From Clostridia bacterium (GTDB taxonomy: Bacteria; Bacillota; Clostridia; Oscillospirales; Acutalibacteraceae): 64,000 nucleotides of DNA. Shown here one piece after another: positions 7,470 through 16,084 of the stretch. A model generated the notes under the pieces. It was not told the origin of the DNA, did no database searches, and saw only the letters and a list, made by a program, of their open reading frames with translations. The position numbers and the translations under genes were made by a program. The first letter of the stretch is position 1. Each line of letters opens with the position of its first letter. The stretch is taken from positions 1 through 64,000 of the forward strand of contig JAFXDV010000010.1 of assembly GCA_017521125.1 (NCBI GenBank), in the 5' to 3' direction.

Positions 7470-8765
7470 ATGTTTTCAAAACCTGAAAGATGTCAGAAAG
7501 TTATTCAGTTCGGCGAAGGCGGATTTTTACGTGGCTTTGTTGATTGGATAATTCAAATAACCGATGAGGTTACCGATTTCAATGCTGGGGTTGTTGTTGT
7601 ACAGCCTATCGAAAAAGGTATGTGCAAAATGTTAGAGGCACAAAATTGTGTTTATACCCACGTTATGCGTGGAATTAAAAATGGTGTGCCTACTGTTGAA
7701 AAGAAAAAAATCGACTGCATTTCAAAAACAGTTAACCCATATGAAGATTTCGCCGCTTATTTAGAGCTTGCACAGAACCCTGATTTCAGATTTGTGGTTT
7801 CTAACACCACCGAATCCGGTATTGAGTTTAAGGAAACCGATACTATGGAGGCTGCTCCAAACGTATCCTTTCCCGCAAAGCTCACACTTTTACTTAAAAA
7901 GCGTTTTGATTTAGGTCTTAAGGGCTTTATTTTCCTACCCTGTGAGCTTATTGACAAAAACGGCTATAATCTTAAAAACTGCATTTTAAAATATGCAGAC
8001 CTTTGGAATTTAGGTGACGAATTTAAAGCGTTTGTTGAAAATGAAAATATTTTCTGCAACACCCTTGTTGACCGTATTGTTACAGGATACCCAAGAGATG
8101 AAAAAATCGACGTTGGCTATGAAGACAATATGCTTAACACTAGTGAGATTTTCCACCTTTGGGTTATTGAAGGACCTGATAGTATTGTTAAGGAATTCCC
8201 CTTTGACAAAACAGGCCTTAACATCATTGTAACCGACAATTTAGAGCGTTACAGAACCCGCAAGGTTAGAATTCTTAACGGTGCACATACCTCAATGATT
8301 CCTTATGCTCTTCTTGAGGGTGTTGAGACGGTTGGCGACTGTATGGAAAATGAAAAAATGTCTGCCTTTGTTAAAAAGTGTGTTTACGAGGAGATTATTC
8401 CTACCTTAGATTTACCTGAGGACGAGCTTATTGACTATGCTGACAACGTTTTCGAGCGTTTCAGAAATCCTTACATCAGACATCTTTGCTCTTCTATTGC
8501 TCTGAATTCTGTGAGCAAGTTCAAGGTTAGAGTTTTACCCTCTATCTTAGAATATATTAAGCGCAAAAATGCAATGCCCGATACACTTCTTACATCATTT
8601 GCAAAACTCATTGAGTTCTACAAGACCGATATGACCAACGACGCAGCAGATGTTACTGAGTTTATGAAAAACTCTGACGTTAAGACAATTCTCTCTAATA
8701 CAGATTTATGGGATGAGGATCTGAGTTTCCTCGCTGATGAAGTTTCAAGGAGAATGAGCAAATGA
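7470..8765 (+). CDS. uxaB: Tagaturonate reductase (altronate oxidoreductase)
   Basis: Reduces D-tagaturonate to D-altronate in galacturonate breakdown. The 431-residue protein belongs to the long-chain mannitol-dehydrogenase family: an N-terminal Rossmann region opens with VIQFGEGGFLRGFVDWII, and the C-terminal domain carries the family signature KVRILNGAHTSM with the Lys, Asn and His that form the active site. The start is the ATG at 7470, preceded by GGGGGC; an in-frame TTG at 7452 would place that site inside the gene. The stop overlaps the next start (ATGA). Confidence 0.93.
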   Translation: MFSKPERCQKVIQFGEGGFLRGFVDWIIQITDEVTDFNAGVVVVQPIEKGMCKMLEAQNCVYTHVMRGIKNGVPTVEKKKIDCISKTVNPYEDFAAYLELAQNPDFRFVVSNTTESGIEFKETDTMEAAPNVSFPAKLTLLLKKRFDLGLKGFIFLPCELIDKNGYNLKNCILKYADLWNLGDEFKAFVENENIFCNTLVDRIVTGYPRDEKIDVGYEDNMLNTSEIFHLWVIEGPDSIVKEFPFDKTGLNIIVTDNLERYRTRKVRILNGAHTSMIPYALLEGVETVGDCMENEKMSAFVKKCVYEEIIPTLDLPEDELIDYADNVFERFRNPYIRHLCSSIALNSVSKFKVRVLPSILEYIKRKNAMPDTLLTSFAKLIEFYKTDMTNDAADVTEFMKNSDVKTILSNTDLWDEDLSFLADEVSRRMSK

Positions 8766-10141
8766 TAATTAATTCACTTGATAACGTTGAAGTTAATTTA
8801 GAAAACGGACACAAATATGCGCTTTGTGACATAAAAAATGGGGAAAACATTATAAAATATGGCAACCCCATTGGCCACGCTATTTGCGACATAAAAAAAG
8901 GCGAACACATACATACCCACAATATGAAGACTAATCTTAGCGGTAATATTGAGTATAAATATGAGCCTTCCTATACTCCTATTGTTCCTGCCAAAAACAA
9001 TAAAACCTTCAAAGGATACCTTCGTGAAAACGGCGATGTCGGTATCAGAAACGAGGTTTGGATTGTTAATACAGTTGGTTGTGTTAATAAACTTGCAAGT
9101 CAGATTGCAGCCAAAACCGGCGCAAGACATTTTGAGCATCCCTTTGGTTGTTCTCAGCTTGGCGATGACCAACGCACAACCCAACTCATATTAAAGGGAC
9201 TTGTTAATCATCCAAACGCCGCAGGTGTTCTCGTTTTAGGCCTTGGTTGTGAAAATAACAATATTGCAGAATTTAAAAAGGTTTTAGGCGAATACAACCC
9301 TGACCGAGTTAAATTTCTTGTTGCTCAGGAATGTGAGGACGAGGTTGCCGAGGGTGTAAAAATCGTTGAAGAGTTAAAGGAATATGCCGCTAAATTCCAG
9401 CGTGTTGACCTTCCTGTTTCTAAACTTAGAATCGGCCTTAAATGCGGAGGCAGTGATGGATATAGCGGAATTACCGCAAACCCCCTTGTTGGCGCATTAT
9501 CTGACAAGATTATTTCTCTTGGCGGCAGTTGTGTGCTCACTGAGGTTCCTGAAATGTTTGGCGCCGAGCATCTTTTAATGCAGCGTTGCGAAACTAAGGA
9601 GCTTTTTGATAAAACTGTAGACCTTATAAACAACTTTAAGGACTATTTCACTCGTCACAATCAGGTAATTTACGAAAACCCCTCCCCTGGTAACAAGGCA
9701 GGCGGAATTACCACCTTGGAAGAGAAGTCTTTAGGTTGCGTTCAAAAGGGCGGAAGCAGTCAGGTTGTTGACGTTTTAGATTATGGCGACACCTTATCTA
9801 AAAACGGTCTTTCACTTCTTAACGGACCCGGCAACGACATTGTTGCTATTACCAATCTTACCGCCGCAGGTGTGCATTTAATTCTTTTCACTACCGGTAG
9901 AGGAACCCCTGTTGGCGCTCCTGTTCCAACCGTTAAGGTTGCCACCAACAAAACCTTGGCAGAAAAGAAGAAAAACTGGATAGACTTTGATGCATCTCCT
10001 CTACTTGAGGGTGTTTCTATGGATGAACTTTGCGATAAGTTTACCGATTATATCTGTGAGGTTGCCAGTGGCGAAGAGACAAAGAATGAAATAAATAATT
10101 GCCGTGAAATTTCAATTTTCAAAGACGGCGTTGTTTTGTAG
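8762..10141 (+). CDS. uxaA: Altronate dehydratase
   Basis: Dehydrates D-altronate to KDG, a cytoplasmic iron-dependent enzyme of the UxaA/GarD family. The 459 residues are slightly shorter than the roughly 495 of the E. coli enzyme. An N-terminal SAF-like domain (residues 1-75, including GHAICDIKKGEHIHTHN) precedes the catalytic domain with NTVGCVNKLA, FGCSQLGDDQ, LGLGCENNN, LKCGGSDGYSGITANP and TTGRGTPVG, whose cysteines are the expected metal or structural ligands. It is translationally coupled to uxaB by a 4-base overlap. Confidence 0.95.
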   Translation: MIINSLDNVEVNLENGHKYALCDIKNGENIIKYGNPIGHAICDIKKGEHIHTHNMKTNLSGNIEYKYEPSYTPIVPAKNNKTFKGYLRENGDVGIRNEVWIVNTVGCVNKLASQIAAKTGARHFEHPFGCSQLGDDQRTTQLILKGLVNHPNAAGVLVLGLGCENNNIAEFKKVLGEYNPDRVKFLVAQECEDEVAEGVKIVEELKEYAAKFQRVDLPVSKLRIGLKCGGSDGYSGITANPLVGALSDKIISLGGSCVLTEVPEMFGAEHLLMQRCETKELFDKTVDLINNFKDYFTRHNQVIYENPSPGNKAGGITTLEEKSLGCVQKGGSSQVVDVLDYGDTLSKNGLSLLNGPGNDIVAITNLTAAGVHLILFTTGRGTPVGAPVPTVKVATNKTLAEKKKNWIDFDASPLLEGVSMDELCDKFTDYICEVASGEETKNEINNCREISIFKDGVVL

Positions 10142-10150
10142 GAGGTTTTT

Positions 10151-11518
10151 ATGGGAATTATTAACGATAACTTTATGTTCACAAACAAGACAGGTAAAAA
10201 GCTTTATAATGAATTTGCAAAAGATTTACCTATCATCGATTACCACTGCCATCTTGTTCCTGAAATGATTGCCAACGACTACAAATTTAAGGACACCTAC
10301 GATTTGTTCTTAGGCGGCGACCACTACAAATGGCGTCAGATGCGTAGTTTTGGTATTGATGAGGAGTTTATCACAGGCGAGGGCGACCAATATGAAAAGT
10401 GGTTAGGCTTTGCAAGAACTATGCCTTATCTTATCGGCAACCCTCTTTACCATTGGACTGCTTTAGAGTTCAAGAGATATTTTGGTATTGACGAACCACT
10501 TACAGAAAAATCTGCTAAAAGAATCTGGGATATTTGCAACAAGAAACTAGCCGAGGCAGATTTCTCAGCTAAAAAACTTATTGAAAAATCTAACGTTGAG
10601 GTTATCTGCACAACAGATGACCCTGCAGACGATTTGAAGTACCACAAACAATTAAGAGAAGAGGGCTTTAAGACTAAGGTTCTTCCAACCTTCCGCCCTG
10701 ACAAGGCTGTAAACATTGATAAGCCTTGGTTTGACGGATATATTAAGGATAACGGAATTGAGTCCTATGAGGGCCTTGTTTCCTGGATTAAGTCAAGAAT
10801 TGCTTACTTCCACGAAAACGGATGCCGCCTTTCTGACCATGCGCTTGACTACGTTCCTTTCGAACTTGGGGACGCCGCCGCAGTATTTAACAAAAAAGTT
10901 AAAGGCGAAGCTTTAGACCAAAAGGAAATTGATATATTCAAGACTGCAGTTATTAAGGAATGTGCTATTGAGTACGCTCGTCTTGGTTGGGCTATGCAGC
11001 TTCACATTGGCGCACTTCGTAACAATAATACTAAAATGCTTGAAAAATTAGGCCCTGATACTGGTTTTGACAGTATCAACGACCTTTGTATTGCAGAAAA
11101 GCTTTCAGCTTTCCTTAACAACCTTGACACAGAAGATAATCTTCCTAAAACTATTCTTTACACCCTTAATCCAAAGGACAACTTTGTTTTAGGAACTATG
11201 CTTGGCAACTTCCAGAGAGGACCTGTACAGAGCAAAATTCAGTTTGGTTCAGGTTGGTGGTTCAATGACCATCGAGACGGAATGGAAGCTCAGATGAAAG
11301 CACTTGGCAACCTTGGTGTTTTAGGCAAATTCATCGGTATGTTAACCGACTCACGCAGCTTCGTTTCATACACAAGATTTGAGTATTTCAGAAGAATCTT
11401 CTGTAATATGATTGGTGAATGGGTTGAAAACGGCGAGTATCCAAAAGATTGGGAAAGCCTTGGAAAAATTGTTAAAGGCGTTTGCTATGAAAACGCTAAA
11501 GAATATTTTAAGTTTTAA
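10151..11518 (+). CDS. uxaC: Uronate isomerase (glucuronate/galacturonate isomerase)
   Basis: Interconverts D-glucuronate with D-fructuronate and D-galacturonate with D-tagaturonate, the entry step for both branches of this operon. It is an amidohydrolase-superfamily enzyme. The 455-residue length is normal. The metal-binding start is DYHCHLVPEMIA (residue about 32). Other family stretches are CTTDDPADDLKYH, RPDKAVNID, MQLHIGALRNNN and LTDSRSFVSYTRFEYFRR near the end. A clear AGGAGG lies upstream, nine bases after the uxaA stop. Confidence 0.96.
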   Translation: MGIINDNFMFTNKTGKKLYNEFAKDLPIIDYHCHLVPEMIANDYKFKDTYDLFLGGDHYKWRQMRSFGIDEEFITGEGDQYEKWLGFARTMPYLIGNPLYHWTALEFKRYFGIDEPLTEKSAKRIWDICNKKLAEADFSAKKLIEKSNVEVICTTDDPADDLKYHKQLREEGFKTKVLPTFRPDKAVNIDKPWFDGYIKDNGIESYEGLVSWIKSRIAYFHENGCRLSDHALDYVPFELGDAAAVFNKKVKGEALDQKEIDIFKTAVIKECAIEYARLGWAMQLHIGALRNNNTKMLEKLGPDTGFDSINDLCIAEKLSAFLNNLDTEDNLPKTILYTLNPKDNFVLGTMLGNFQRGPVQSKIQFGSGWWFNDHRDGMEAQMKALGNLGVLGKFIGMLTDSRSFVSYTRFEYFRRIFCNMIGEWVENGEYPKDWESLGKIVKGVCYENAKEYFKF

Positions 11519-11535
11519 AAAGTGAGGGAAATATT

Positions 11536-12633
11536 ATGGAACTAAAACTCAGACCAAAAGAAGAATGTATGTTTGATGAAATTTCTCTTGGAGAAATTAT
11601 GCTTCGTTTAGATCCAGGCGACGGCAGAATTAAGACCACTCGCTCCTTTACCGCATGGGAAGGCGGCGGAGAGTACAACGTAGCCAGAGGACTTAGACGT
11701 TGCTTCGGTCTTAAAACCGCAGTTGTAACTGCTTTCGCAGACAACGAGGTTGGTAGACTTATTGAAGACTTTATTATGCAGGGCGGTGTTGACACCTCTC
11801 TCATTAAGTGGTTCCCATACGATGGAATCGGCAGAAACGTTCGTAACGGTATTAACTTTACTGAGCGTGGCTACGGCATCCGTGGTGCAGTTGGCGTTTC
11901 CGACAGAGGAAATACCGCAGTTTCAAAACTCCAGCCAGGAGATATTGATTGGGACTACATCTTCGGCACCTTAGGTGTTCGTTGGCTCCATACAGGCGGA
12001 ATTTTTGCAGCTCTTAGTGAAACAACTGCTCAGCTTGTTATCGAGGCTGTAAAGGCTGCTAAGAAGTACGGCACTATCGTTTCTTATGACCTTAACTACC
12101 GTCCATCTCTTTGGAAAGACATCGGCGGCAAGGAAAAAGCTAGGGAGGTTAACAAGGAAATTGCTAAGTATATCGACGTTATGATTGGTAACGAAGAAGA
12201 CTTTACCGCTTGTTTAGGTCTTGAGGTTGAAGGCAACGATGAGAACCTTAAGGAGCTTAATCTTGACGGATACTACAAGATGATAGAAGCCGCTACCAAG
12301 GCATATCCTAACTTTAAGGTTGTTGCTACCACACTTCGTACAGTTAAGACTGCAACAGTAAACGACTGGAGTGCTATTTGTTGGGCAGACGGTAAGGTTC
12401 ATAAGGGAATTGAGCTCCCAGGACTTGAAATCTTCGACCGTGTTGGCGGCGGAGACAGCTTTGCAAGTGGACTTATCTATGGTCTTATGAGCGGCAAGCC
12501 TGCAAGCGAGGCCGTTAACTACGGTGTTGCTCACGGCGCTCTTGCTATGACCACTCCCGGAGACACCTCTATGGCAAGTCTCAAAGAAGTTGAGAACATT
12601 ATCGGCGGAAAAGGCGCACGTGTTCAGAGATAA
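11536..12633 (+). CDS. kdgK: 2-keto-3-deoxygluconate kinase, PfkB family
   Basis: Phosphorylates KDG to KDPG with ATP. The 365-residue protein is a ribokinase/PfkB-family kinase, slightly long for KdgK: an N-terminal GEIMLRLDPGDGRI, substrate-binding GGGEYNVARGLRR, YDLNYRPSLW and the C-terminal ATP/catalytic motif DRVGGGDSFASGLIYG with the general-base Asp. GTGAGGGAAAT lies upstream of the ATG. It is the last gene of the operon. The next enzyme, KDPG aldolase, is not in the window, so the pathway must finish elsewhere. Confidence 0.9.
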   Translation: MELKLRPKEECMFDEISLGEIMLRLDPGDGRIKTTRSFTAWEGGGEYNVARGLRRCFGLKTAVVTAFADNEVGRLIEDFIMQGGVDTSLIKWFPYDGIGRNVRNGINFTERGYGIRGAVGVSDRGNTAVSKLQPGDIDWDYIFGTLGVRWLHTGGIFAALSETTAQLVIEAVKAAKKYGTIVSYDLNYRPSLWKDIGGKEKAREVNKEIAKYIDVMIGNEEDFTACLGLEVEGNDENLKELNLDGYYKMIEAATKAYPNFKVVATTLRTVKTATVNDWSAICWADGKVHKGIELPGLEIFDRVGGGDSFASGLIYGLMSGKPASEAVNYGVAHGALAMTTPGDTSMASLKEVENIIGGKGARVQR

Positions 12634-12645
12634 CAAAGGTATAAC

Positions 12646-12678
12646 AAAAAACCCTGAGTCAATGACTCAGGGTTTTTT
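12646..12678 (+). terminator. Terminator of the hexuronate operon (bidirectional)
   Basis: AAAAAACCCTGAGTC pairs perfectly with its complement around an AAT loop and ends in six T residues. It is flanked by convergent genes and can serve both. Confidence 0.9.
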
Positions 12679-12682
12679 AGTT

Positions 12683-13213
12683 TTATTGAATGTTTGAAGA
12701 AATTATATTGTATCCAAAGGCGGATTTTTCATTTTCTAAAAGGACAGTTTCGCAGGTTGTTGTTTCAACCTCTCCATCGTGTGTTTTAACGGTTATCTCA
12801 GATATTACGCAGTTAAGTGTGCCGTTCTTTGTGACCGAAATAACCTTATGAGAAAACTCCTCATATCCTCTGGGCATAATAAAGATATAACCATCTTTTG
12901 TGGGTGCATTGGGGTTTGGCTCGTAGCCCTTAATGTCAAGGTCGTACATATTATAAACGAAAGCCTCGACCAAATCTTTTTTTATAAACTCATCCTCTGC
13001 TCTGTCACGAAGGCAAAGGATAGAGTTATCAACCACCTTGTTTATGTCGTTGAAATCGCTACCGTAAAGCTTGTTGTGATTAAGCATATTCTCAAATCTC
13101 GCATACTCGGTATTTTGAGGCGTTTCCTCGTGGGTTACCGCTGTTGCCACAGGGTAATTACAGGAAATTATTAAAATAAAAATAAGAACTAAACTAAAAA
13201 TTTTATTTTTCAT
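12683..13213 (-). CDS. Small secreted protein, probable lipoprotein, unknown function
   Basis: A 176-residue protein with a hydrophobic signal sequence (residues 5-18) ending in IISC, an acceptable lipobox, so it is probably lipid-anchored; cleavage after ATA further on is the alternative. The mature part is mixed alpha/beta and acidic with no recognised motif. It contains MPRGYEEFSHKVISVTKNG followed by a Thr-rich beta stretch. AGGGGGCAGGAAA precedes the ATG. An A+T-rich upstream region holds TATAAT at about 30 bases. It converges with the hexuronate operon and shares its terminator. The function is not recognised. Confidence 0.6.
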   Translation of the reverse strand: MKNKIFSLVLIFILIISCNYPVATAVTHEETPQNTEYARFENMLNHNKLYGSDFNDINKVVDNSILCLRDRAEDEFIKKDLVEAFVYNMYDLDIKGYEPNPNAPTKDGYIFIMPRGYEEFSHKVISVTKNGTLNCVISEITVKTHDGEVETTTCETVLLENEKSAFGYNIISSNIQ

Positions 13214-13361
13214 TTTCCTGCCCCCTTTAATAGCTTAATAATATTATATAACAAAACATATCAAAAAGTCTTTTCAAGGCAGTTACGATTTTATCTCAAT
13301 TTATTTACAATCTGTTACACGTCTTTAACACTTTCACCAAAATTTACCATATTTCAAACAG

Positions 13362-13390
13362 AAAAAAGCGCCGTATCCTACGGCGCTTTT
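13362..13390 (-). terminator. Terminator of the candidate small RNA
   Basis: AAAAGCGCCGTA and TACGGCGCTTTT pair perfectly around a 3-base loop and are followed on the minus strand by a U-run. Confidence 0.8.
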
Positions 13391-13474
13391 CCCTATTTTG
13401 AGGGGTTTTGAGGAGACGGTGTGTTTTTACACCGATAGCATTAAGAGTTGCGGCTCTCTTAAGCTACGTATTTA
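13362..13474 (-). ncRNA. Candidate small RNA with C-rich loops and own terminator
   Basis: On the minus strand a sigma-A-like promoter (TTGTTC, 13503-13508; 16 bases; TATAAT, 13481-13486) is followed by about 113 transcribed bases. They hold a 10-bp hairpin with one bulge (13437-13465), a 6-bp hairpin CGGTGT/ACACCG (13417-13434), an unpaired stretch with UCUCCUC and CCCCUC, and a 12-bp G+C-rich terminator with six U residues (13362-13390). No open reading frame of note is present. Promoter, structure and terminator in this order are what a trans-acting small RNA gene should look like; C-rich unpaired motifs are typical of Gram-positive regulators that bind Shine-Dalgarno sequences. No known family was recognised. 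Confidence 0.5.
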
Positions 13475-13480
13475 TAATAA

Positions 13481-13508
13481 ATTATAATTTTTATCTTTTT
13501 ATGAACAA
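13481..13508 (-). promoter_or_regulatory. Putative sigma-A promoter of the small RNA
   Basis: TTGTTC and TATAAT are separated by 16 bases on the minus strand. It is divergent from the sigma-F-like promoter of the adjacent spoIIQ-like gene. Confidence 0.5.
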
Positions 13509-13533
13509 ATTTAAAAATTTTAGTTAACTCTTT

Positions 13534-13563
13534 GAATAAATTTAAATCTTTGAGGCGAAAATA
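13534..13563 (+). promoter_or_regulatory. Sigma-F-type promoter of the spoIIQ-like gene
   Basis: GAATA (13534-13538), 15 bases, then GGCGAAAATA (13554-13563). The -10 matches the forespore consensus GGnnAnAnTA at every fixed position and the -35 differs from GYATA at one base. Known spoIIQ genes are sigma-F dependent. Confidence 0.6.
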
Positions 13564-13585
13564 AAAACGGAAGGCGGTAAAAATT

Positions 13586-14269
13586 ATGAAATATTATAAC
13601 TATAAATCTAAAAATGCTTTTTCCTCTAAAAGCTTTTACCTAGCGGTTGCAATTTCCATTTTAGCCATTGGCGGCGCCATATGGTCGATGTGGTCTTCAG
13701 TCGATAATGAGACCATTGAGAATGAACCTAGTTCAGATATTTCTTATTATTCTCCAATTACAGAAAACTCTTCTGAAGCAGAGGTACAAGGAGAGGCAAG
13801 CGAGCCTTATGAGGTTGAGTCTTCAAGCCAAGAAGCAACTTCCAGCGAAGAGACCTCTCCTGTTGCAACAAGCTTTGCTATGCCGTTAAAGGGAGATATT
13901 GCAAAATCTTTTAGCGACAGCGAGCTTAAATTTTCCAACACCTACAAGGATATGAGATACCATGAGGGTATTGATCTGAACTGCGATCAGGGCAGTAGTG
14001 TAAAGTCCCCGGGAAAAGGAACTGTGGTTGCAGTCATAAATGACTCACTACTTGGCGTATATATTGAAATAGACCACGGAAACGGAATTGTCTCTCGTTG
14101 CTCAGGACTTAACAAAAATGTTTTAGTTAGCGAAGGAGACATTGTAAATCTCGGCGATAAGCTTGGCATTACCGATATTGTTCCAAGCGAATGCGTAGAT
14201 GCACCGCATCTCCACTTCGAGCTTTTCAAAGACGGTAAATCTATTGACCCTCTCTCTATCATTAAATAG
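13586..14269 (+). CDS. spoIIQ: SpoIIQ-like LytM/M23 metallopeptidase-fold membrane protein
   Basis: SpoIIQ sits in the forespore membrane and pairs with SpoIIIAH to bridge the engulfment space. This 227-residue protein has a transmembrane anchor at residues 15-34, a Ser/Glu-rich linker to about residue 95, then an M23 domain. The domain starts at MPLKGDIAKSFSDSELKFS, a typical SpoIIQ opening, and keeps zinc-ligand positions in YHEGIDLN and HLHFELF. Bacillus subtilis SpoIIQ has lost a ligand, whereas clostridial forms keep them, so this one may bind zinc. The sigma-F-type promoter supports the call over a general cell-wall hydrolase. AAGGCGG precedes the ATG. Confidence 0.8.
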   Translation: MKYYNYKSKNAFSSKSFYLAVAISILAIGGAIWSMWSSVDNETIENEPSSDISYYSPITENSSEAEVQGEASEPYEVESSSQEATSSEETSPVATSFAMPLKGDIAKSFSDSELKFSNTYKDMRYHEGIDLNCDQGSSVKSPGKGTVVAVINDSLLGVYIEIDHGNGIVSRCSGLNKNVLVSEGDIVNLGDKLGITDIVPSECVDAPHLHFELFKDGKSIDPLSIIK

Positions 14270-14296
14270 TGCCCTCGTCACTCGTTTAGGGGCGCA

Positions 14297-14334
14297 AAAT
14301 AAGGCACCTTAGATTTTTCTAAGGCGCCTTATTT
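14297..14334. terminator. Bidirectional terminator between spoIIQ-like gene and ribF
   Basis: AAATAAGGC-CCTTAGA pairs over 17 positions with one mismatch around a T-rich loop, with A and T runs at both ends. It overlaps the ribF stop codon and serves the two convergent transcripts. Confidence 0.8.
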
Positions 14335-15198
14335 GTTTGCTTTTGTATTTTCCCTTACATAACGGACGTTTTCGCTAATGGCTCTTTTCAGTTCATCTAA
14401 ACTGCCAAACTTTTTCTCATCTCTTAAGAATTTAATAACTTCAAGTTTAATTTCTTTGCCGTAGCAATTACCTGAGTAATTTAATATGTAGGTTTCGGCA
14501 GTTATATTATCGGTTGGGTAGGTAGGTCTTGTGCCGATGTTTGTTACTCCGTCATACTCCACTCCATCAATAACCACTACTGTCTGATATACTCCGTTCT
14601 TTAGCCTTACGTAATTTTCCGGATAACGTTGGTTTGCTGTGGGGAAATCTATAGTTCTTCCTCTATGGTCGCCATTCTCCACAACCGCCTTAAAGTAAAA
14701 GGGTGTTGTAAGAAGCTTCTCAGCCTCTTCTGCCTCTCCGTTATTTAAAAGTTCTTTTATCAGGGTGGAGGAAACCGGCCTGTCGCTTTGTGTTACGGGG
14801 GGAATTTCATCAAAAATAATTCCTCTTTCCTCACAGTACTCTCTTAAAAACTGAGTGGTTCCCTCTGCCTTTCTGCCGAACCGGTAATTAAAACCGCAAA
14901 CGATTTTGGCAACGTTGTATTTATGGTAAAGTCTTTCTAAAAACTCCAGAGGGGCTAAGTCTTTAACCTCCTCAAAGTTTAAAAATCTTACCTCATCAAT
15001 ACCAAAGGCTTTTAGTTCCTCCTCTTTGATTTGAGGGGTCATTAAAATTCCGCCGTTTTTAAATGGTAATGAGTCAAAGGTGACCGCAAGACTTTTAAAT
15101 CCGCTATCAACAGCAGACTGTAACACGGCACGGTGTCCTATATGTACTCCGTCAAACATACCAAGTGCTATTGCGTATTGCTCCACCTTTGTCACCAC
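14329..15198 (-). CDS. ribF: Bifunctional riboflavin kinase/FAD synthetase
   Basis: Makes FMN from riboflavin and then FAD from FMN and ATP. The 289-residue protein has both domains: an N-terminal nucleotidyltransferase domain with GMFDGVHIGHRAVL (residues about 13-26) and CGFNYRFGRKAEGT, and a C-terminal flavokinase domain with VENGDHRGRTIDFPTANQ and TNIGTRPTY. It is the last gene of the rimP-nusA-infB operon, two bases after truB, which is its usual Firmicute position. Two RNA-modification or repair genes precede it. Confidence 0.96.
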   Translation of the reverse strand: MVTKVEQYAIALGMFDGVHIGHRAVLQSAVDSGFKSLAVTFDSLPFKNGGILMTPQIKEEELKAFGIDEVRFLNFEEVKDLAPLEFLERLYHKYNVAKIVCGFNYRFGRKAEGTTQFLREYCEERGIIFDEIPPVTQSDRPVSSTLIKELLNNGEAEEAEKLLTTPFYFKAVVENGDHRGRTIDFPTANQRYPENYVRLKNGVYQTVVVIDGVEYDGVTNIGTRPTYPTDNITAETYILNYSGNCYGKEIKLEVIKFLRDEKKFGSLDELKRAISENVRYVRENTKANK

Positions 15199-15199
15199 C

Positions 15200-16084
15200 T
15201 TACTTTATACTATTTATTACACATTTAATTGCAAGTTCCTGTTTTTCAAGGTCGGCTCTGCCGAGACCTAAGAAAATGTCGTTATACTTAACCCTGACAA
15301 TCTCGTTTTCCTCATCAAATGAGTCCTTTAATCTTTCAAAGCTAAGCTGGCCGCCACAACAAAACCTTAAGGCTTGTTTTTCGGTAACCTTAATTTCTCT
15401 TAAATTCTCTACCGCCTTTTCCTCGTTTAAAATATAGTTGCTTATATTTTCTTCAGTTAACAAATCTAAGGAAACACAAGATTCTATATTAAAGCCTGAG
15501 GTGGCCGTTCTTCTAAGCTCGGTCATAGTAGCACCGCACAAAAGCTTTTCTCCTATATCACGGCATAGTGAACGGATGTATGTGCCTTTCGAACATTTAA
15601 CAAATAAGTTAAACTCTGCGCCATCAAATCCATCGAGCTTAATTTCTAAAATATTTATCTTCCTAGGTTCTATTTCTACCTCTTTGCCCTGACGTGCAAG
15701 GTCGTAAAGGCGAACTCCATCCTTTTTAAGCGCCGAAAACATTGGCGGTGTTTGTAGAATTTCTCCTTTAAAAGAGTTTACAACCTCTAAAAGTTGTTCT
15801 TGGGTAACATTAACCTGACTTTCTCTTATTACATTACCTGTAATATCGCAGCTATCGGTAGAAACGCCAAGTCTTACCCTTGCAACGTATTCTTTATCGG
15901 CATCTAAAAGATGGGAGGAAAGGGCGGTTGCTTTTCCTATAAAAATGGGAAGCACACCTGTGGCTAATGGGTCAAGAGTTCCTGTGTGCCCCACTCTTTT
16001 TTCATGGCAGAGGTATTTAACCCTTCTGACTGCTGAAAAAGAGGTCATATCCTTTGGCTTATCAATTAGTAGTAAGCCCTGCAT
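15200..16084 (-). CDS. truB: tRNA pseudouridine-55 synthase
   Basis: Isomerises U55 in the T-loop of tRNAs. The 294-residue protein opens with GLLLIDKPKDMTSF and contains RVGHTGTLDPLATGVLPIFIGKAT, where the Asp of GTLDP is the catalytic nucleophile (about residue 41). KGTYIRSLCRDIG and a C-terminal PUA-like region follow. I chose the ATG at 16084 because GGAG lies seven bases upstream; an ATG six codons earlier exists but has no such site. The start lies inside the end of nrnA, so translation is coupled. Confidence 0.96.
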   Translation of the reverse strand: MQGLLLIDKPKDMTSFSAVRRVKYLCHEKRVGHTGTLDPLATGVLPIFIGKATALSSHLLDADKEYVARVRLGVSTDSCDITGNVIRESQVNVTQEQLLEVVNSFKGEILQTPPMFSALKKDGVRLYDLARQGKEVEIEPRKINILEIKLDGFDGAEFNLFVKCSKGTYIRSLCRDIGEKLLCGATMTELRRTATSGFNIESCVSLDLLTEENISNYILNEEKAVENLREIKVTEKQALRFCCGGQLSFERLKDSFDEENEIVRVKYNDIFLGLGRADLEKQELAIKCVINSIK

